Of a DNA stretch of 64,000 bases, positions 26,603 through 35,390 are shown in pieces. The notes beneath the pieces are model-generated. The model saw nothing but the letters and a program-made list of their open reading frames with translations. It was not told where the DNA came from and did not search any database. A program made the translations under genes and the position numbers. The stretch comes from CBDAUN01 sp965200645 (GTDB lineage: Bacteria; Pseudomonadota; Gammaproteobacteria; Arenicellales; JAJDZL01). Position 1 is the stretch's first letter, and the number at the start of each line of letters is the position of its first letter. Location of the stretch: positions 186,001 to 250,000 of the forward strand of contig CBDAUN010000002.1 of NCBI GenBank assembly GCA_965200645.1. The letters run 5' to 3'.

Positions 26603-26621
26603 TACAATTGAGTGGGAGTGA
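26603..26621 (+). repeat. attR: second copy of the guaA 3' end
   Basis: TACAATTGAGTGGGAGTGA, 18 of 19 bases identical to the end of guaA and preserving its last codons. It marks the right end of the 5.6-kb island. The bases beyond it differ from those after guaA, as expected for attR. Confidence 0.8.
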
Positions 26622-26666
26622 TTACACGCCCCAAATCTCATCTTTATATTCAAGATGTAATCCAAG

Positions 26667-27563
26667 ATGTCTGAAAATTTACAAAACTTAACATTTAACG
26701 CGATCGACTTTGAAACGGCGAACTCCTTTCAGGGTAGTATTTGTCAAGTTGGTATCGTTCATGTGCTAGATGGCAAAATAGTGGAGCAATGGCAGAGTTT
26801 AGTGAATCCAATGGATGATTTTCATCAAAGAAATATAGCAATTCATGGAATACAAAAAACTGATGTGAAGGACAGCCCGACTTATCCACAAGTCTATGAA
26901 GAAATGAGAGATAGGTTGCAAGGCGAAGTACTGATAAGCCATAGTCACTTCGATCGTAATGCTATGAAACGCGCTAACGAACACTACGAGTTGCATGAAA
27001 TCGACGTAACTTGGCTCGATAGTTTAATGATTGCACGAAGAACTTGGCCTGAATTGCGCAAGTTGGGTGGTCATAACCTCAAAAACTTAGCTGAACATTT
27101 AAACATCTCCTTTCAACATCATGATGCTCTAGAAGATGCAAAAACTGTTGCGGAAGTAATCGTTCAAGCATGTGAGATAACCGGTAGCGACATTACAGAA
27201 TGGTCACGCAAACTACCTTCCTTAACAAAACCAAAAAAGAAAACGGTCAAACTCAAAAAGTCGGAGGGTTTCCAAGAGGGACTCCTTTATGGCGAAACAA
27301 TACTATTTACGGGGCGCCTACAAGTTGTCAGAAAGGAAGCAGCAATTATTGCGTCTCAAGCAGGATGTAATGTAGTAAACAATGTAACAAATGAAGTCAC
27401 GATACTGGTTGTAGGGAATCAAGATCTTGGGGTTTTGAGAGGGCACGAAAAGAGCAGTAAACATCGTGCGATAGAAAGAAAAATTGCTAATGGCGCTGAC
27501 ATAAAAATTATTTCAGAGGAAGAATTCTTCGAATTAGTCAATATTGACGTGGAAAAGCAATAG
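26667..27563 (+). CDS. DEDDh exonuclease with C-terminal BRCT domain
   Basis: 298 residues. The N-terminal 3'-5' exonuclease domain (DNA polymerase III epsilon / RNase T type) shows D14-x-E16 in IDFET and H152-DALE-D157, the DEDDh catalytic set. After a lysine-rich linker (KPKKKTVKLKK, about 188-198) comes a BRCT domain (residues about 208-290: GETILFTGRL, ITE-like NEVTILVVG, KHRAIERK, EEEFFELV). Similar fusions process DNA ends, but the role here is unknown. It is AT-richer than nearby host genes and begins 45 bp after attR, so it may be the first host gene or part of an older insertion. Confidence 0.85.
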   Translation: MSENLQNLTFNAIDFETANSFQGSICQVGIVHVLDGKIVEQWQSLVNPMDDFHQRNIAIHGIQKTDVKDSPTYPQVYEEMRDRLQGEVLISHSHFDRNAMKRANEHYELHEIDVTWLDSLMIARRTWPELRKLGGHNLKNLAEHLNISFQHHDALEDAKTVAEVIVQACEITGSDITEWSRKLPSLTKPKKKTVKLKKSEGFQEGLLYGETILFTGRLQVVRKEAAIIASQAGCNVVNNVTNEVTILVVGNQDLGVLRGHEKSSKHRAIERKIANGADIKIISEEEFFELVNIDVEKQ

Positions 27564-27768
27564 GTATGATAGTAAGTCGATTTGGATTTGCTCTTTATCC
27601 CCAAGAATGAATTCAGCAGGAGACCTTTGCGAAACAGCATCATGATGTACTGGAAGATATTAGAGCTGCAGCAGAACTGATGCCGACCGCGTGCGAGGTT
27701 AAAGATTAGGATGTTGTGGATTGGTTAAGTTATTGTCGCTTGCAAATTACACCTGAGCTCAATCACGG
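27564..27768. other. spacer with a short decayed frame
   Basis: On the plus strand a frame reads ETFAKQHHDVLEDIRAAAEL and then CEVKD-stop-DVVDWLSYCRLQI. It looks like the tail of a former protein, broken by a stop. I cannot name it. Confidence 0.35.
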
Positions 27769-28233
27769 ATGACCAATACACAGCAGATAGATCTCAAGTT
27801 CATGCAATTGGCTTTAGAGTTAGCCAGCACCGCAAAGGATAAAGATGAAGTCCCTGTTGGAGCAGTCGTCGTTCTCGATCAAAAAGTTATTGGGGAAGGA
27901 CACAATCGCACACTTGCTGATCGAGACCCCAGTGCACATGCTGAGATCATAGCTTTACGTTCTGCCGCTCAAGCACTAGAAAATCACAGACTTCCTGACG
28001 CAAGCATTTATATAACACTCGAACCTTGTGCCATGTGTGCTGGTGCGATTTTGCAGGCACGACTGTCAAGAGTAGTGTTTGGCGCCCACGATCCAAAATC
28101 TGGTGCTGCCGGTTCAGTTGTCGACATCTTACAGAATGAAAAATTTAACCACCGTTGCGAGGTGCAAGGTGGAATTCTAAGTGACGAGTGCGGAAGAATG
28201 TTGCAAAAGTTCTTTGCATCAAAGAGGAGTTAG
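27769..28233 (+). CDS. tadA: tRNA-adenosine34 deaminase TadA
   Basis: Makes inosine at the wobble position of tRNA-Arg(ACG). 154 residues, zinc deaminase fold: H-A-E in SAHAEIIALR and P-C-x2-C in EPCAMCAGAI bind zinc and activate water. In many Gammaproteobacteria, for example pseudomonads, tadA directly follows guaA; here about 6.7 kb separate them, which supports an insertion. A tRNA-Ser gene follows. Confidence 0.95.
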   Translation: MTNTQQIDLKFMQLALELASTAKDKDEVPVGAVVVLDQKVIGEGHNRTLADRDPSAHAEIIALRSAAQALENHRLPDASIYITLEPCAMCAGAILQARLSRVVFGAHDPKSGAAGSVVDILQNEKFNHRCEVQGGILSDECGRMLQKFFASKRS

Positions 28234-28382
28234 TGTACCTGTTTTGACCCAGTGCTGGAAAAGAATCTTTCGCTCCAAGAAGATTGTTTGAAATCATGTT
28301 AGTCACTAAATTGACACTTTGGCTGATTCAAATTTGGGATAATGCTGTCGAATTGGCTTAGAACATTCAATAGTTACCGTGC

Positions 28383-28473
28383 GGAGAGGTACCGAAGTGG
28401 CCATAACGGCGCGGACTCGAAATCCGTTGGGGGTATATGCCCCACGTGGGTTCGAATCCCACCCTCTCCGCCA
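28383..28473 (+). tRNA. tRNA-Ser (anticodon CGA)
   Basis: Acceptor GGAGAGG pairs with CCTCTCC before G and the encoded CCA. The anticodon loop CTCGAAA gives CGA, the long variable arm typical of class II tRNAs is GGGGGTATATGCCCC, and the T arm is GTGGGTTCGAATCCCAC. All arms fold. Confidence 0.95.
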
Positions 28474-28519
28474 ATTGACCTGAAGGAACTTTTCTCCCTG
28501 TTTACGAGTCTTTTTGAGT

Positions 28520-28972
28520 ATGAAAAAAACAGTTATCTCACCTTTCTACTTCGTTTGGCTGGCAATCGCCATTCCTATTTTCATTGGTGTAATTCCCGGA
28601 ACTCAAAACAGCCCATTTCTCGGTGTGAATAGTGCTCACGCCGACTATAGTTTGTATCAGCAACACTGTGCCAGCTGTCATGGTGTGAATCTTGAAGGAG
28701 AACCAAATTGGCGCAACATGAAGGCAGACGGTACCCTGCCTGCTCCTCCGCACGACGAAACCGGTCACACCTGGCACCACGATGATGAGCTTCTATTCAA
28801 CTACACCAAATTTGGTGGAGAGGGGTTAGCAAAGAAGTTTGGCTTAAAGGACTTTAAAAGCGGTATGCCTGCTTTCGAACAAGAGTTAAGTGACAAAGAA
28901 ATTATTTCAATTTTGGAATACATTAAATCAACTTGGCCAGACGATATAAAGCAGGCGCAAGCATCGAGATAG
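28520..28972 (+). CDS. exported mono-heme cytochrome c
   Basis: 150 residues from ATG (TTG two codons earlier is the alternative). A signal peptide (hydrophobic YFVWLAIAIPIFIGVIPG) ends near AHA-D42; the heme motif is C50-A-S-C53-H54, and the methionine ligand is likely in SGMPAF. Similar proteins are small periplasmic electron carriers attached to copper or oxidase modules. The neighbour downstream is the CobS-like gene 104 bp away; a functional link is not evident. Confidence 0.88.
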   Translation: MKKTVISPFYFVWLAIAIPIFIGVIPGTQNSPFLGVNSAHADYSLYQQHCASCHGVNLEGEPNWRNMKADGTLPAPPHDETGHTWHHDDELLFNYTKFGGEGLAKKFGLKDFKSGMPAFEQELSDKEIISILEYIKSTWPDDIKQAQASR

Positions 28973-29076
28973 GCATCTAATGCTAGGTTTGAGCCACTTT
29001 TGGTTTCAAGCTGTTTTGCACCTCATTACGAGATCAATACCACGCTTTGGGGTGATGTACACTATTCTCCATTCTT

Positions 29077-29829
29077 ATGAACATGAACGAATTTCAGTTT
29101 CGTGATTTTTTGCGGCAATTTCATTTTGCCCTTGCTTCACTTCTTTGGATCCCGATTCCAGAACCTACTGACTTAGAGCCACAGGACGTTAACCGTTCTT
29201 TACTTTGGCATCCACTGGTGGGTTTCTCTATAGGTATTTCTTTAGCCTTCGTTCAACTATTGGTGTCACCCTTGAGCCCCACAGTTGCGGCAGTAGTTGT
29301 GCTCATCATTTGGGTAGTCCTGACCGGCGGATTAAATCTTGAACAACTATCGGCGTCTGTCGAAGAATGGATGCATTTATTCAGGCGAAGTGTAGAGCCA
29401 GAAAACCAAATTTCTGATAAATCGATTGCGACGATCTTTATCGTTGCATTATTGATTACGAAGTTCGCGGCTTTCAGTGCAATTTTTGAGTCAGAGAAAT
29501 TTTCTGCGGTGATAGTCGCGTGTGTAGCAAGTCGAATTTGTATTTCGATGCTACTTCTAAATATGGGTTACGGTGAGCCTAGGAACTATGGCGGATTGAA
29601 GGAAATAGATGTCGATAAAACACACATGTATTTTGGATTCGCGATTTCTGCCTTGCTCTGTGTAGTGATCAGCGGCTTGTTAGTTCTCCTAGTAATTACA
29701 GTCTGTGCGGTTGTTGTCTATCTCATCCAATTGGAACTGAATCGTCGATCAGACAGCCTATCAGGGAATTCCTGTCGCACACTGGTTGAGGTCTTTGAAG
29801 CGGTAACTCTGTGTGTGCTTGCTGTATAG
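29077..29829 (+). CDS. CobS-like polytopic membrane protein lacking catalytic motifs
   Basis: 250 residues with about six hydrophobic segments. Over its whole length it follows cobalamin-5'-phosphate synthase (CobS): FLRQFHFALASLLWIPIP, then WHPLVGFSIGI, TGGLNLEQL, VASRICISMLLLNMGYGEP and the C-terminal helix. The three acidic signatures of CobS are gone: HLDGLADTxDG is NLEQLSASVEEW (residues 87-98), DSRLGxxG is DKSIATIF (114-121) and TGDxLGA is SGNSCRTL (229-236). No other cob gene is in the window. The frame is intact, so it may have a different job or be decaying. Assignment rests on pattern, not on a search. Confidence 0.6.
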   Translation: MNMNEFQFRDFLRQFHFALASLLWIPIPEPTDLEPQDVNRSLLWHPLVGFSIGISLAFVQLLVSPLSPTVAAVVVLIIWVVLTGGLNLEQLSASVEEWMHLFRRSVEPENQISDKSIATIFIVALLITKFAAFSAIFESEKFSAVIVACVASRICISMLLLNMGYGEPRNYGGLKEIDVDKTHMYFGFAISALLCVVISGLLVLLVITVCAVVVYLIQLELNRRSDSLSGNSCRTLVEVFEAVTLCVLAV

Positions 29830-29960
29830 AACAGTAAGTTTGAGAATAACTGGCGGGCCATGCATGATGAAGATGCGTAGGTTTGCTTCGCTATAGCACT
29901 ATGATGAAAGCGCTGCGGGAGGTTTGCCCGTGTCTCTGACCAGTTTGAGATCACTGGTTC

Positions 29961-30135
29961 TCAGACGACTGAATCCAGTTCGACCCGCACCTCCAGCAGG
30001 TCACGGGCCTTGCGCCCGCAGGCCACGGCAATCAGGTGAACTTTCCGGCCGTTGCGGCGATATTTATCGCCATAACCGCGGGTTCGCATCTGGGTGAAGG
30101 CTGCTTCAAGAGCGGCGTCTGCGTCATGGACAGGT
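29961..30135 (-). pseudogene. fragment of a PD-(D/E)XK nuclease-like protein (DUF1703 type)
   Basis: The minus strand encodes DADAALEAAFTQMRTRGYGD and KYRRNGRKVHLIAVACGRKA up to a stop. This is the C-terminal end of the AAA-ATPase-like/PDDEXK family that carries a G-Y-x-x-K-Y signature. The upstream part is missing and the fragment abuts the recombinase remnant. GC content is clearly higher than in the surrounding chromosome. Confidence 0.55.
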
Positions 30136-30144
30136 ACAGCGTAC

Positions 30145-30946
30145 TCTGACCCGGCACACCTATATCGGTGAGCACCAGTTCAACAATCGCGCAGTCCAAT
30201 CCGCACGAAGTGTTTCGGTACCGCCGATGGTGGAGCGCAAATCCTCATAGGCGGTGCACAAACGGCAATCCCAATGTCACCTCATCGCACGTGACCACCG
30301 GGCCGACCCTGCTCACCGGCAAGAGCGGACGCTATCACTACTATACCTGTTCAATCAGTGTCCAGCAGGGCGAGACCGGTTGTTCGGGTCGGACCTTTTT
30401 GATGGATAAACTCGGCACTTCGGTGGCCGAGCTCCTCGAAACTCGCCTAGTGGGCCAGGAACGGGTGGAGGGCATCTTCGAAAGTCTCTTGGCGCGTCGT
30501 AAGTCCCGCGCTGCGCAGGCTCAGATCCATGTGACGGATTTGAACCGGCCCGCTAGTGAGGCTGTGCAGCGTCTTGCTCGTCTCTATGAGGCCATCGAGA
30601 CCGGAATTGCTGATCTGGATGACCTTAACCTGAAAGATCGGGTCGCACATATCAAAACCCTGCGCGATGAGACCAGGGCCGAAATGAGTTGCGCTGAAGC
30701 CGGCAAACTTAACGCCACCACCATCACCCCGCGGATGATCGAAAAGTTCTCCATTGCTGCGCGCTAGAAGATCAAACTCAAAGTTGGCGGCAATCACCGC
30801 GACTATCTGCGCGCTTTGGTGCAGCACGTCGAGGTTGACGAAAGCAAAGTGCGCATAATTGAATCAAAGAGCAAACTACCTAATACGCTTGCTGCCACAA
30901 GCGGCAAACTATCGGCAGCGATCAACGTTGGCAGTTCTATTCCTGG
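30145..30946 (+). pseudogene. large serine recombinase, C-terminal remnant
   Basis: In order: RHTYIGEHQFNNRAVQS, a frameshift, PPMVER-like sequence, TSSHVTTGPTLLTG, KSGRYHYYTCS, GETGCSGRTF, RPASEAVQRLARLYEAI, LKDRVAHIKTLRDET, then a TAG at 30765-30767 and, in the same frame, NHRDYLRALVQHVEVDESKV. This is the recombinase and zinc-ribbon/coiled-coil region of a large serine recombinase. The first zinc cysteine pair is deleted (LLTG joins KSGRY), and the catalytic N-terminus is absent. It ends against tRNA-Ser(GGA). GC-rich, so foreign. Confidence 0.75.
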
Positions 30947-30947
30947 G

Positions 30948-31038
<91 letters not shown>

Positions 31039-31074
31039 TGTTTTAAATGAACTTTGATCAGACTACCACGCAAA

Positions 31075-31151
31075 TGGTCGGGGTGAGTGGATTTGAACCA
31101 CCGGCCCCTGCCTCCCGAAGGCAGTGCTCTGCCAGGCTGAGCTACACCCCG
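31075..31151 (-). tRNA. tRNA-Pro (anticodon CGG)
   Basis: Minus-strand CGGGGTGTAGCTCAGCCTGG begins the cloverleaf. Anticodon loop TTCGGGA gives CGG; the T arm GGTGGTTCAAATCCAC and acceptor CACCCCG-A-CCA are complete. It lies 36 bp from tRNA-Ser(GGA), likely cotranscribed. Confidence 0.95.
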
Positions 31152-31172
31152 AATTCAAAGCCACCAATTCTG

Positions 31173-32222
31173 TTAATACGATCTCGTTATAACAAAATCA
31201 GTCAGATCAACTAGTGCATCTCGATAGATGGTATCCGGCAAATGATCCAACTGTTGAACGGCTTGCCGACTGTATTTGTGGGCAAGTCGCTTAGTATATT
31301 CTACAGCCCCGCAGGAAACGACTATTTGAATGATTTTGTCGATGTCTGCCTCATTCGGATGCTTCAAGGCAGAGTAAATTTTTTTCTTGTCCTTTTTGTC
31401 TAACACTTCAAGTGCACGAATAAGCGGCATGGTTAAATTTCCCTCTGTGAGGTCGTCGCCGACTTGTTTACCGATCGATTTGATATCGCCAGAGTAATCT
31501 AATATGTCGTCGCACAACTGAAACGCCATGCCCAATAAGTTGCCGAATTTCGCCAGTTGTGCTTCAACCGCCGGAGATGAATGACTGATTACAGCACCAA
31601 GTTGAGCAGAAGCTTCAAACAAGACCGCAGTTTTACGTTCAATCGTGGCGAAATATTGTGACTCGCTGGTCGCGGTGTCTCTCAGGTTTAGCAGTTGCAT
31701 GATTTCGCCTTCTGTAATTCGACGAATAGCGTACGCCATTACCTCAATGACACGTGGGATGTTTAGATCTGCCGCATGCTGCAGCGACCGCGAAAAAATA
31801 TAATCACCAACCAATACGCTCGCCGAATTGCCCCAGAGTTTATTTGCTGTGACTTTGCCCCGCCGCAGTGCCGACTGATCAACCACATCATCATGCAATA
31901 GGGTTCCTGCATGAACCAATTCAACAGCCGCACCAAGTTTGCAATGGTCTTTACCGTCGTAGCCTAGAGCCTTAGCTATTAGCACTACAGTAATTGGTCT
32001 TAACAACTTGCCACCAAGGCTAATCATGTGTGACCCAATTGTTCGGACCAATTTAATGTCCGAATCAAAACCGGTCAAAATCAGCCTTTCAACGTCCTTG
32101 ATATCAGCTTCTGCCACTGACCTGATTTTGATCAGATGACTACGGTCATCACCTTTTTTTGGTTTCGCTGGTATGATTAAATTCTTCGTGATTGACGCTT
32201 CTATCATGTCAGTCAAATTCAA
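31173..32222 (-). CDS. ispB: octaprenyl-diphosphate synthase-type trans-prenyltransferase
   Basis: Builds the isoprenoid side chain of quinones by adding isopentenyl diphosphate units. 349 residues, about 25 longer than E. coli IspB at the N-terminus. Both aspartate-rich motifs are present: LLHDDVVDQSALRRG near residues 112-126 and LCDDILDYSG near 236-245. The start follows recR by 55 bp in the same direction; a start further in (at SVAEADIKDVERL) would give the standard length. The two residues before the first motif (GTLLHDD) are small, which favours a long product. Confidence 0.92.
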   Translation of the reverse strand: MNLTDMIEASITKNLIIPAKPKKGDDRSHLIKIRSVAEADIKDVERLILTGFDSDIKLVRTIGSHMISLGGKLLRPITVVLIAKALGYDGKDHCKLGAAVELVHAGTLLHDDVVDQSALRRGKVTANKLWGNSASVLVGDYIFSRSLQHAADLNIPRVIEVMAYAIRRITEGEIMQLLNLRDTATSESQYFATIERKTAVLFEASAQLGAVISHSSPAVEAQLAKFGNLLGMAFQLCDDILDYSGDIKSIGKQVGDDLTEGNLTMPLIRALEVLDKKDKKKIYSALKHPNEADIDKIIQIVVSCGAVEYTKRLAHKYSRQAVQQLDHLPDTIYRDALVDLTDFVITRSY

Positions 32223-32277
32223 GTTTTTGGATTCCTTGCTGCAGAAAAACCACTAATTTTGATTTAAGTTCTTGCAG

Positions 32278-32880
32278 CTACGAGTGTGCTGGTATACGTC
32301 GTTTGAATGCTTCTGCCAATGTTCGACTGTCGAGGTACTCCATTTCGCTCCCCACGGGTAGTCCTCTCGCAAGAATAGTAGGTGAAACGCCATTTTGATC
32401 AAGCACTTCACACAGATATTCGATTGTGGCTTCGCCTTCGATTGTGCTGTTCATGCCCAATATGACTTCCTTCACTGAATTATTTGCCAAAGTCCTCAGC
32501 AACTTCTCAACTCCAAGTTCGTTGGGTCCAATGCCATTGATTGGAGAAATTCTTCCCATAAGCAAGTAGTAGGTGCCGTCAAAAATTCCGGTGGCTTCGA
32601 AAGCACTCAAGTCAGCGGGTGTTTCTAATACGCATAACTTGGAATGGTCTCTATTTGGTGATGAGCAAATTTTGCAAATTGGTGTTTCACTGAAGTTATT
32701 GCATTGCTCGCAATGAAGTACTTTTTCGGCTGCAAATTGAAGTGTTTTTGCAATCTCGAATGCTCCGTCGCGATCATGGACAAGCAATTGAAAGACAATC
32801 CTTTGTGCCGAGCGAGGTCCAACACCAGGCAGCCTGCGAAAAGCAGTTATCAAGTCATCTACCGCTTTGGAGACGATCAT
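32278..32880 (-). CDS. recR: recombination mediator RecR
   Basis: Helps load RecA in RecFOR gap repair. 200 residues. Helix-hairpin-helix LPGVGPRSAQRI near residues 18-29, zinc finger CEQCNNFSETPICKIC near 57-72, then a Toprim domain with the VLETPADLSAFEATGIF segment. 24 bp after ybaB in a dnaX-ybaB-recR unit. Confidence 0.97.
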   Translation of the reverse strand: MIVSKAVDDLITAFRRLPGVGPRSAQRIVFQLLVHDRDGAFEIAKTLQFAAEKVLHCEQCNNFSETPICKICSSPNRDHSKLCVLETPADLSAFEATGIFDGTYYLLMGRISPINGIGPNELGVEKLLRTLANNSVKEVILGMNSTIEGEATIEYLCEVLDQNGVSPTILARGLPVGSEMEYLDSRTLAEAFKRRIPAHS

Positions 32881-32904
32881 CTGTAAACAGTCATTCTTAC
32901 GAAC

Positions 32905-33213
32905 TTATGATTTAAAAATGTCGAACGGTAAATTTATCTTGGCAGTTCGCTCTTTGAGACGCCTTATGGCATCATGAAATGCTGCCACGAGCAAGTCTTG
33001 TAAAACTTCACGGTTGTTGCTAGTTTTATCATCAATTCCATCCATATAATCTGGATCGATTTCGACACTTTCCACCTCAAAAGTACCATTCAAAATGATC
33101 TTTACCGCACCTGCACCAGCTTCACCAACCACTCTTTCTTTTGCCAGTTTATCCTGGAAACCGTGTAGTTGAGTACTCAACTTTCCCAAATTTTCAAATA
33201 TTGACTTATCCAT
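32905..33213 (-). CDS. ybaB: YbaB/EbfC nucleoid-associated protein
   Basis: Small dimeric DNA-binding protein, 102 residues. Typical features: VVGEAGAGAVKIILNGTFEV in the middle and a final LVAAFHDAIRRLKE. It lies 9 bp after dnaX and 24 bp before recR, the normal gene order. Its N-terminus is slightly unusual (DKSIFENLGKLSTQLHG) but collinear. Confidence 0.95.
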   Translation of the reverse strand: MDKSIFENLGKLSTQLHGFQDKLAKERVVGEAGAGAVKIILNGTFEVESVEIDPDYMDGIDDKTSNNREVLQDLLVAAFHDAIRRLKERTAKINLPFDIFKS

Positions 33214-33222
33214 TTAATGATC

Positions 33223-34911
33223 CTATGTGTTTTGTGAGTCTTGAGAAGTACTAATCTGTATTGAGTTTTCGTCGATCAGTGCTCCAAGTTGATTAACTAA
33301 GAAGTTGGCGCCAGGTTCACTCAAAATTCGCTCTCTAGCTTCCTGCACCATCCTTTTAGATTCGCGATTTTGCTGCAGTTGTTCCTGTCTTTCGCGCTCC
33401 TCTATCGATTGGGAATCACTCCTTTCTTCGATAATTGAAACTTCGATAGATTCACCAAAGTGATTCTTTAGAGCAAGCTCGATTTCCCTTACGTTTCTTT
33501 GGTCCTTATCCCGTTGCAAATCAGGAGATTCATCCCCATTGAGTGTTAACTTAACTTGCGCCTTATCTCTCGATACAAACGCAAGTTTGCGTACAACTGA
33601 ACTTGCAGACAGACTCTCAAACTGCGTATTGACTACAAATTGCTGCCAATCTTCCGCTGATTCCAGAGAATTCTTGGTGGCATTTACTGAAACTGGTCCG
33701 CTTTTTTGCTCAGCTGTTTTCTCACTTTTCTTTAGCGAATCTCTTGGAGCTTCACTTGTTTTGGCAGCAGTTTTGTTTTTCCTGGCTTTAAGCGGTACAG
33801 GCGAGCCACTTCGGTCTTTTGATTGAGATTCCGGTACAAAAGCAATCATGCGAAGCATCACCATTTCAAATCCGCTTCGTGGATCCGGAGCAAGGGGTAA
33901 GTCCCGTTTGCCAATTAGCCCGATTTGATAAAACAATTGAAGATCATCATCGGATAAGTGCTCACCTTGTTCGAGCAGTGCACTCATTTCAAAGTTACTG
34001 AATTCCGACAGTGAGTCAGATACACGATGCAGTGCAAGTTTATGAAAGATGATTAAAAGCTCGTCCAAAATCGTTTCGTAGTTGGCACCGTGCTCATTGA
34101 TGTCTGAAATTACCGCTAACACTTGACCGGCATCATGATTGACCAAAGACTCTAGTAGCTTGGCGTGGTAATCGCGTGAAATCATTCCGAGCATTGAGCG
34201 CACAGTCTCTTCGGTCACCGCACCCGCACCAAATGAAATCGCCTGGTCCAACAGGCTTAGACCATCCCTCATACTACCTCGGGCCTGTTGCGATATCTGT
34301 GTCAGTGCCTGATGATCATATTGGATGGATTCCTCATCCAAAATCATACTCAGTTGACCACTGATTTCCTGAGTGTCGAGCGCGCGAAGGTTGAACTGAA
34401 TGCAACGTGAAAGTACGGTTACCGGGAGCTTTTGAGGGTCGGTTGTTGCTAGTAAAAACTTTACGTGAGGCGGCGGTTCTTCCAAAGTCTTTAATAGTGC
34501 GTTAAAACTATGCCCAGAAAGCATGTGAACTTCGTCGATCAAATAAATCTTAAATCTGCCTGACGTCGTCTGATAGGGAACGTTATCAAGTAGAGCACGA
34601 GTATCTTCTACCTTAGTTCTGGATGCTGCATCGACTTCAATTAAGTCGATAAACTTGCCTTCATTGATTCCTAGGCATGCAGAGCATTCGCCGCAGGGCT
34701 TTGAGGTTACTCCCTGTTCGCAGTTGAGTGCTTTGGCCAGAATTCGCGCAAGTGTAGTCTTGCCTACGCCTCTAGTGCCGCTGAACAAGTAGGTGTGATG
34801 GAGACGATTTTTATCCAAAGCATGTGCAAGCGTACGCACCACATGGTCTTGGCCGACAACCTCATCGAGATTCTTGGGTCGCCACTTTCTTGCTAGTACT
34901 AGGTAACTCAA
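33223..34911 (-). CDS. dnaX: DNA polymerase III subunit tau/gamma
   Basis: Clamp-loader ATPase and replisome organiser. 562 residues. Walker A GTRGVGKTT at 45-53, a zinc module CEQ...CGECSAC near 64-79, Walker B LIDEVHMLSG, the SRC arginine-finger segment VTVLSRCIQF, and an acidic/lysine-rich linker (about 370-420) leading to the tau C-terminal domain. I saw no obvious A-run slippery site for a gamma product, though I did not scan exhaustively. The SRP RNA lies 39 bp upstream on the same strand. Confidence 0.97.
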   Translation of the reverse strand: MSYLVLARKWRPKNLDEVVGQDHVVRTLAHALDKNRLHHTYLFSGTRGVGKTTLARILAKALNCEQGVTSKPCGECSACLGINEGKFIDLIEVDAASRTKVEDTRALLDNVPYQTTSGRFKIYLIDEVHMLSGHSFNALLKTLEEPPPHVKFLLATTDPQKLPVTVLSRCIQFNLRALDTQEISGQLSMILDEESIQYDHQALTQISQQARGSMRDGLSLLDQAISFGAGAVTEETVRSMLGMISRDYHAKLLESLVNHDAGQVLAVISDINEHGANYETILDELLIIFHKLALHRVSDSLSEFSNFEMSALLEQGEHLSDDDLQLFYQIGLIGKRDLPLAPDPRSGFEMVMLRMIAFVPESQSKDRSGSPVPLKARKNKTAAKTSEAPRDSLKKSEKTAEQKSGPVSVNATKNSLESAEDWQQFVVNTQFESLSASSVVRKLAFVSRDKAQVKLTLNGDESPDLQRDKDQRNVREIELALKNHFGESIEVSIIEERSDSQSIEERERQEQLQQNRESKRMVQEARERILSEPGANFLVNQLGALIDENSIQISTSQDSQNT

Positions 34912-34950
34912 CTAGACTATGATCCACACTTCGGAGATGTTGGGAGAATG

Positions 34951-35066
34951 GGAGGCGGTTTCGTCCCACAACAATGCAGTGCCCGAAATAACTGCTACGG
35001 CTGCTTCCTTCCAGACCTGACCGGGTTCACAACTTTTCGTCACCGCAAGTGCGAGGCGCCACCGCC
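34951..35066 (-). ncRNA. ffs: signal recognition particle RNA (4.5S)
   Basis: The minus strand holds GGTCAGGTCTGGAAGGAAGC with the conserved GGAAGGA(A)GCA tetraloop domain that binds Ffh. Closing arms GGCGGT (5') and ACCGCC (3') set the approximate ends at about 115 nt. It sits beside dnaX, as in many bacteria. Confidence 0.9.
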
Positions 35067-35097
35067 ATAAACTTTAATTCACTTTAATCCTTATCGC

Positions 35098-35117
35098 TGC
35101 TGAGTCAAAACTCAGCA
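35098..35117. repeat. perfect 8-bp hairpin upstream of the SRP RNA
   Basis: TGCTGAGT-CAAA-ACTCAGCA. The position is upstream of the ffs start, so it is not its terminator. No T-run follows on either strand. The remaining 270 bp up to the epimerase are very AT-rich and show no gene; promoters for ffs and the epimerase must be here. Confidence 0.5.
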
Positions 35118-35390
35118 ATTGACAAAGGAATTTCTAAATTAATTTTACTCGTAAAATTTTATGAGTTGAGGCTCTGTATATTTTGCTCAAAATAAGTTAA
35201 TTTAAGCAATAAATTTTTTCAATATTTGGGAAACGAGATTCGACAAATAAGGCCAATTTGAGCCACATGAAGAACTTATAGTTCTGATAAAATTATGCAC
35301 TTTATATGGAGTGCACTAAGGAATTCAATTTTTCTTTGAAATCAACAATGTAGTTCATTTTTCTCCACCAACTACCGCCCCAATTTATCA

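Noticed and set aside
28311..28343. Promoter of tRNA-Ser(CGA): TTGACA and GATAAT
   Set aside because: The spacer is 21 bp, too long for a normal sigma-70 promoter.
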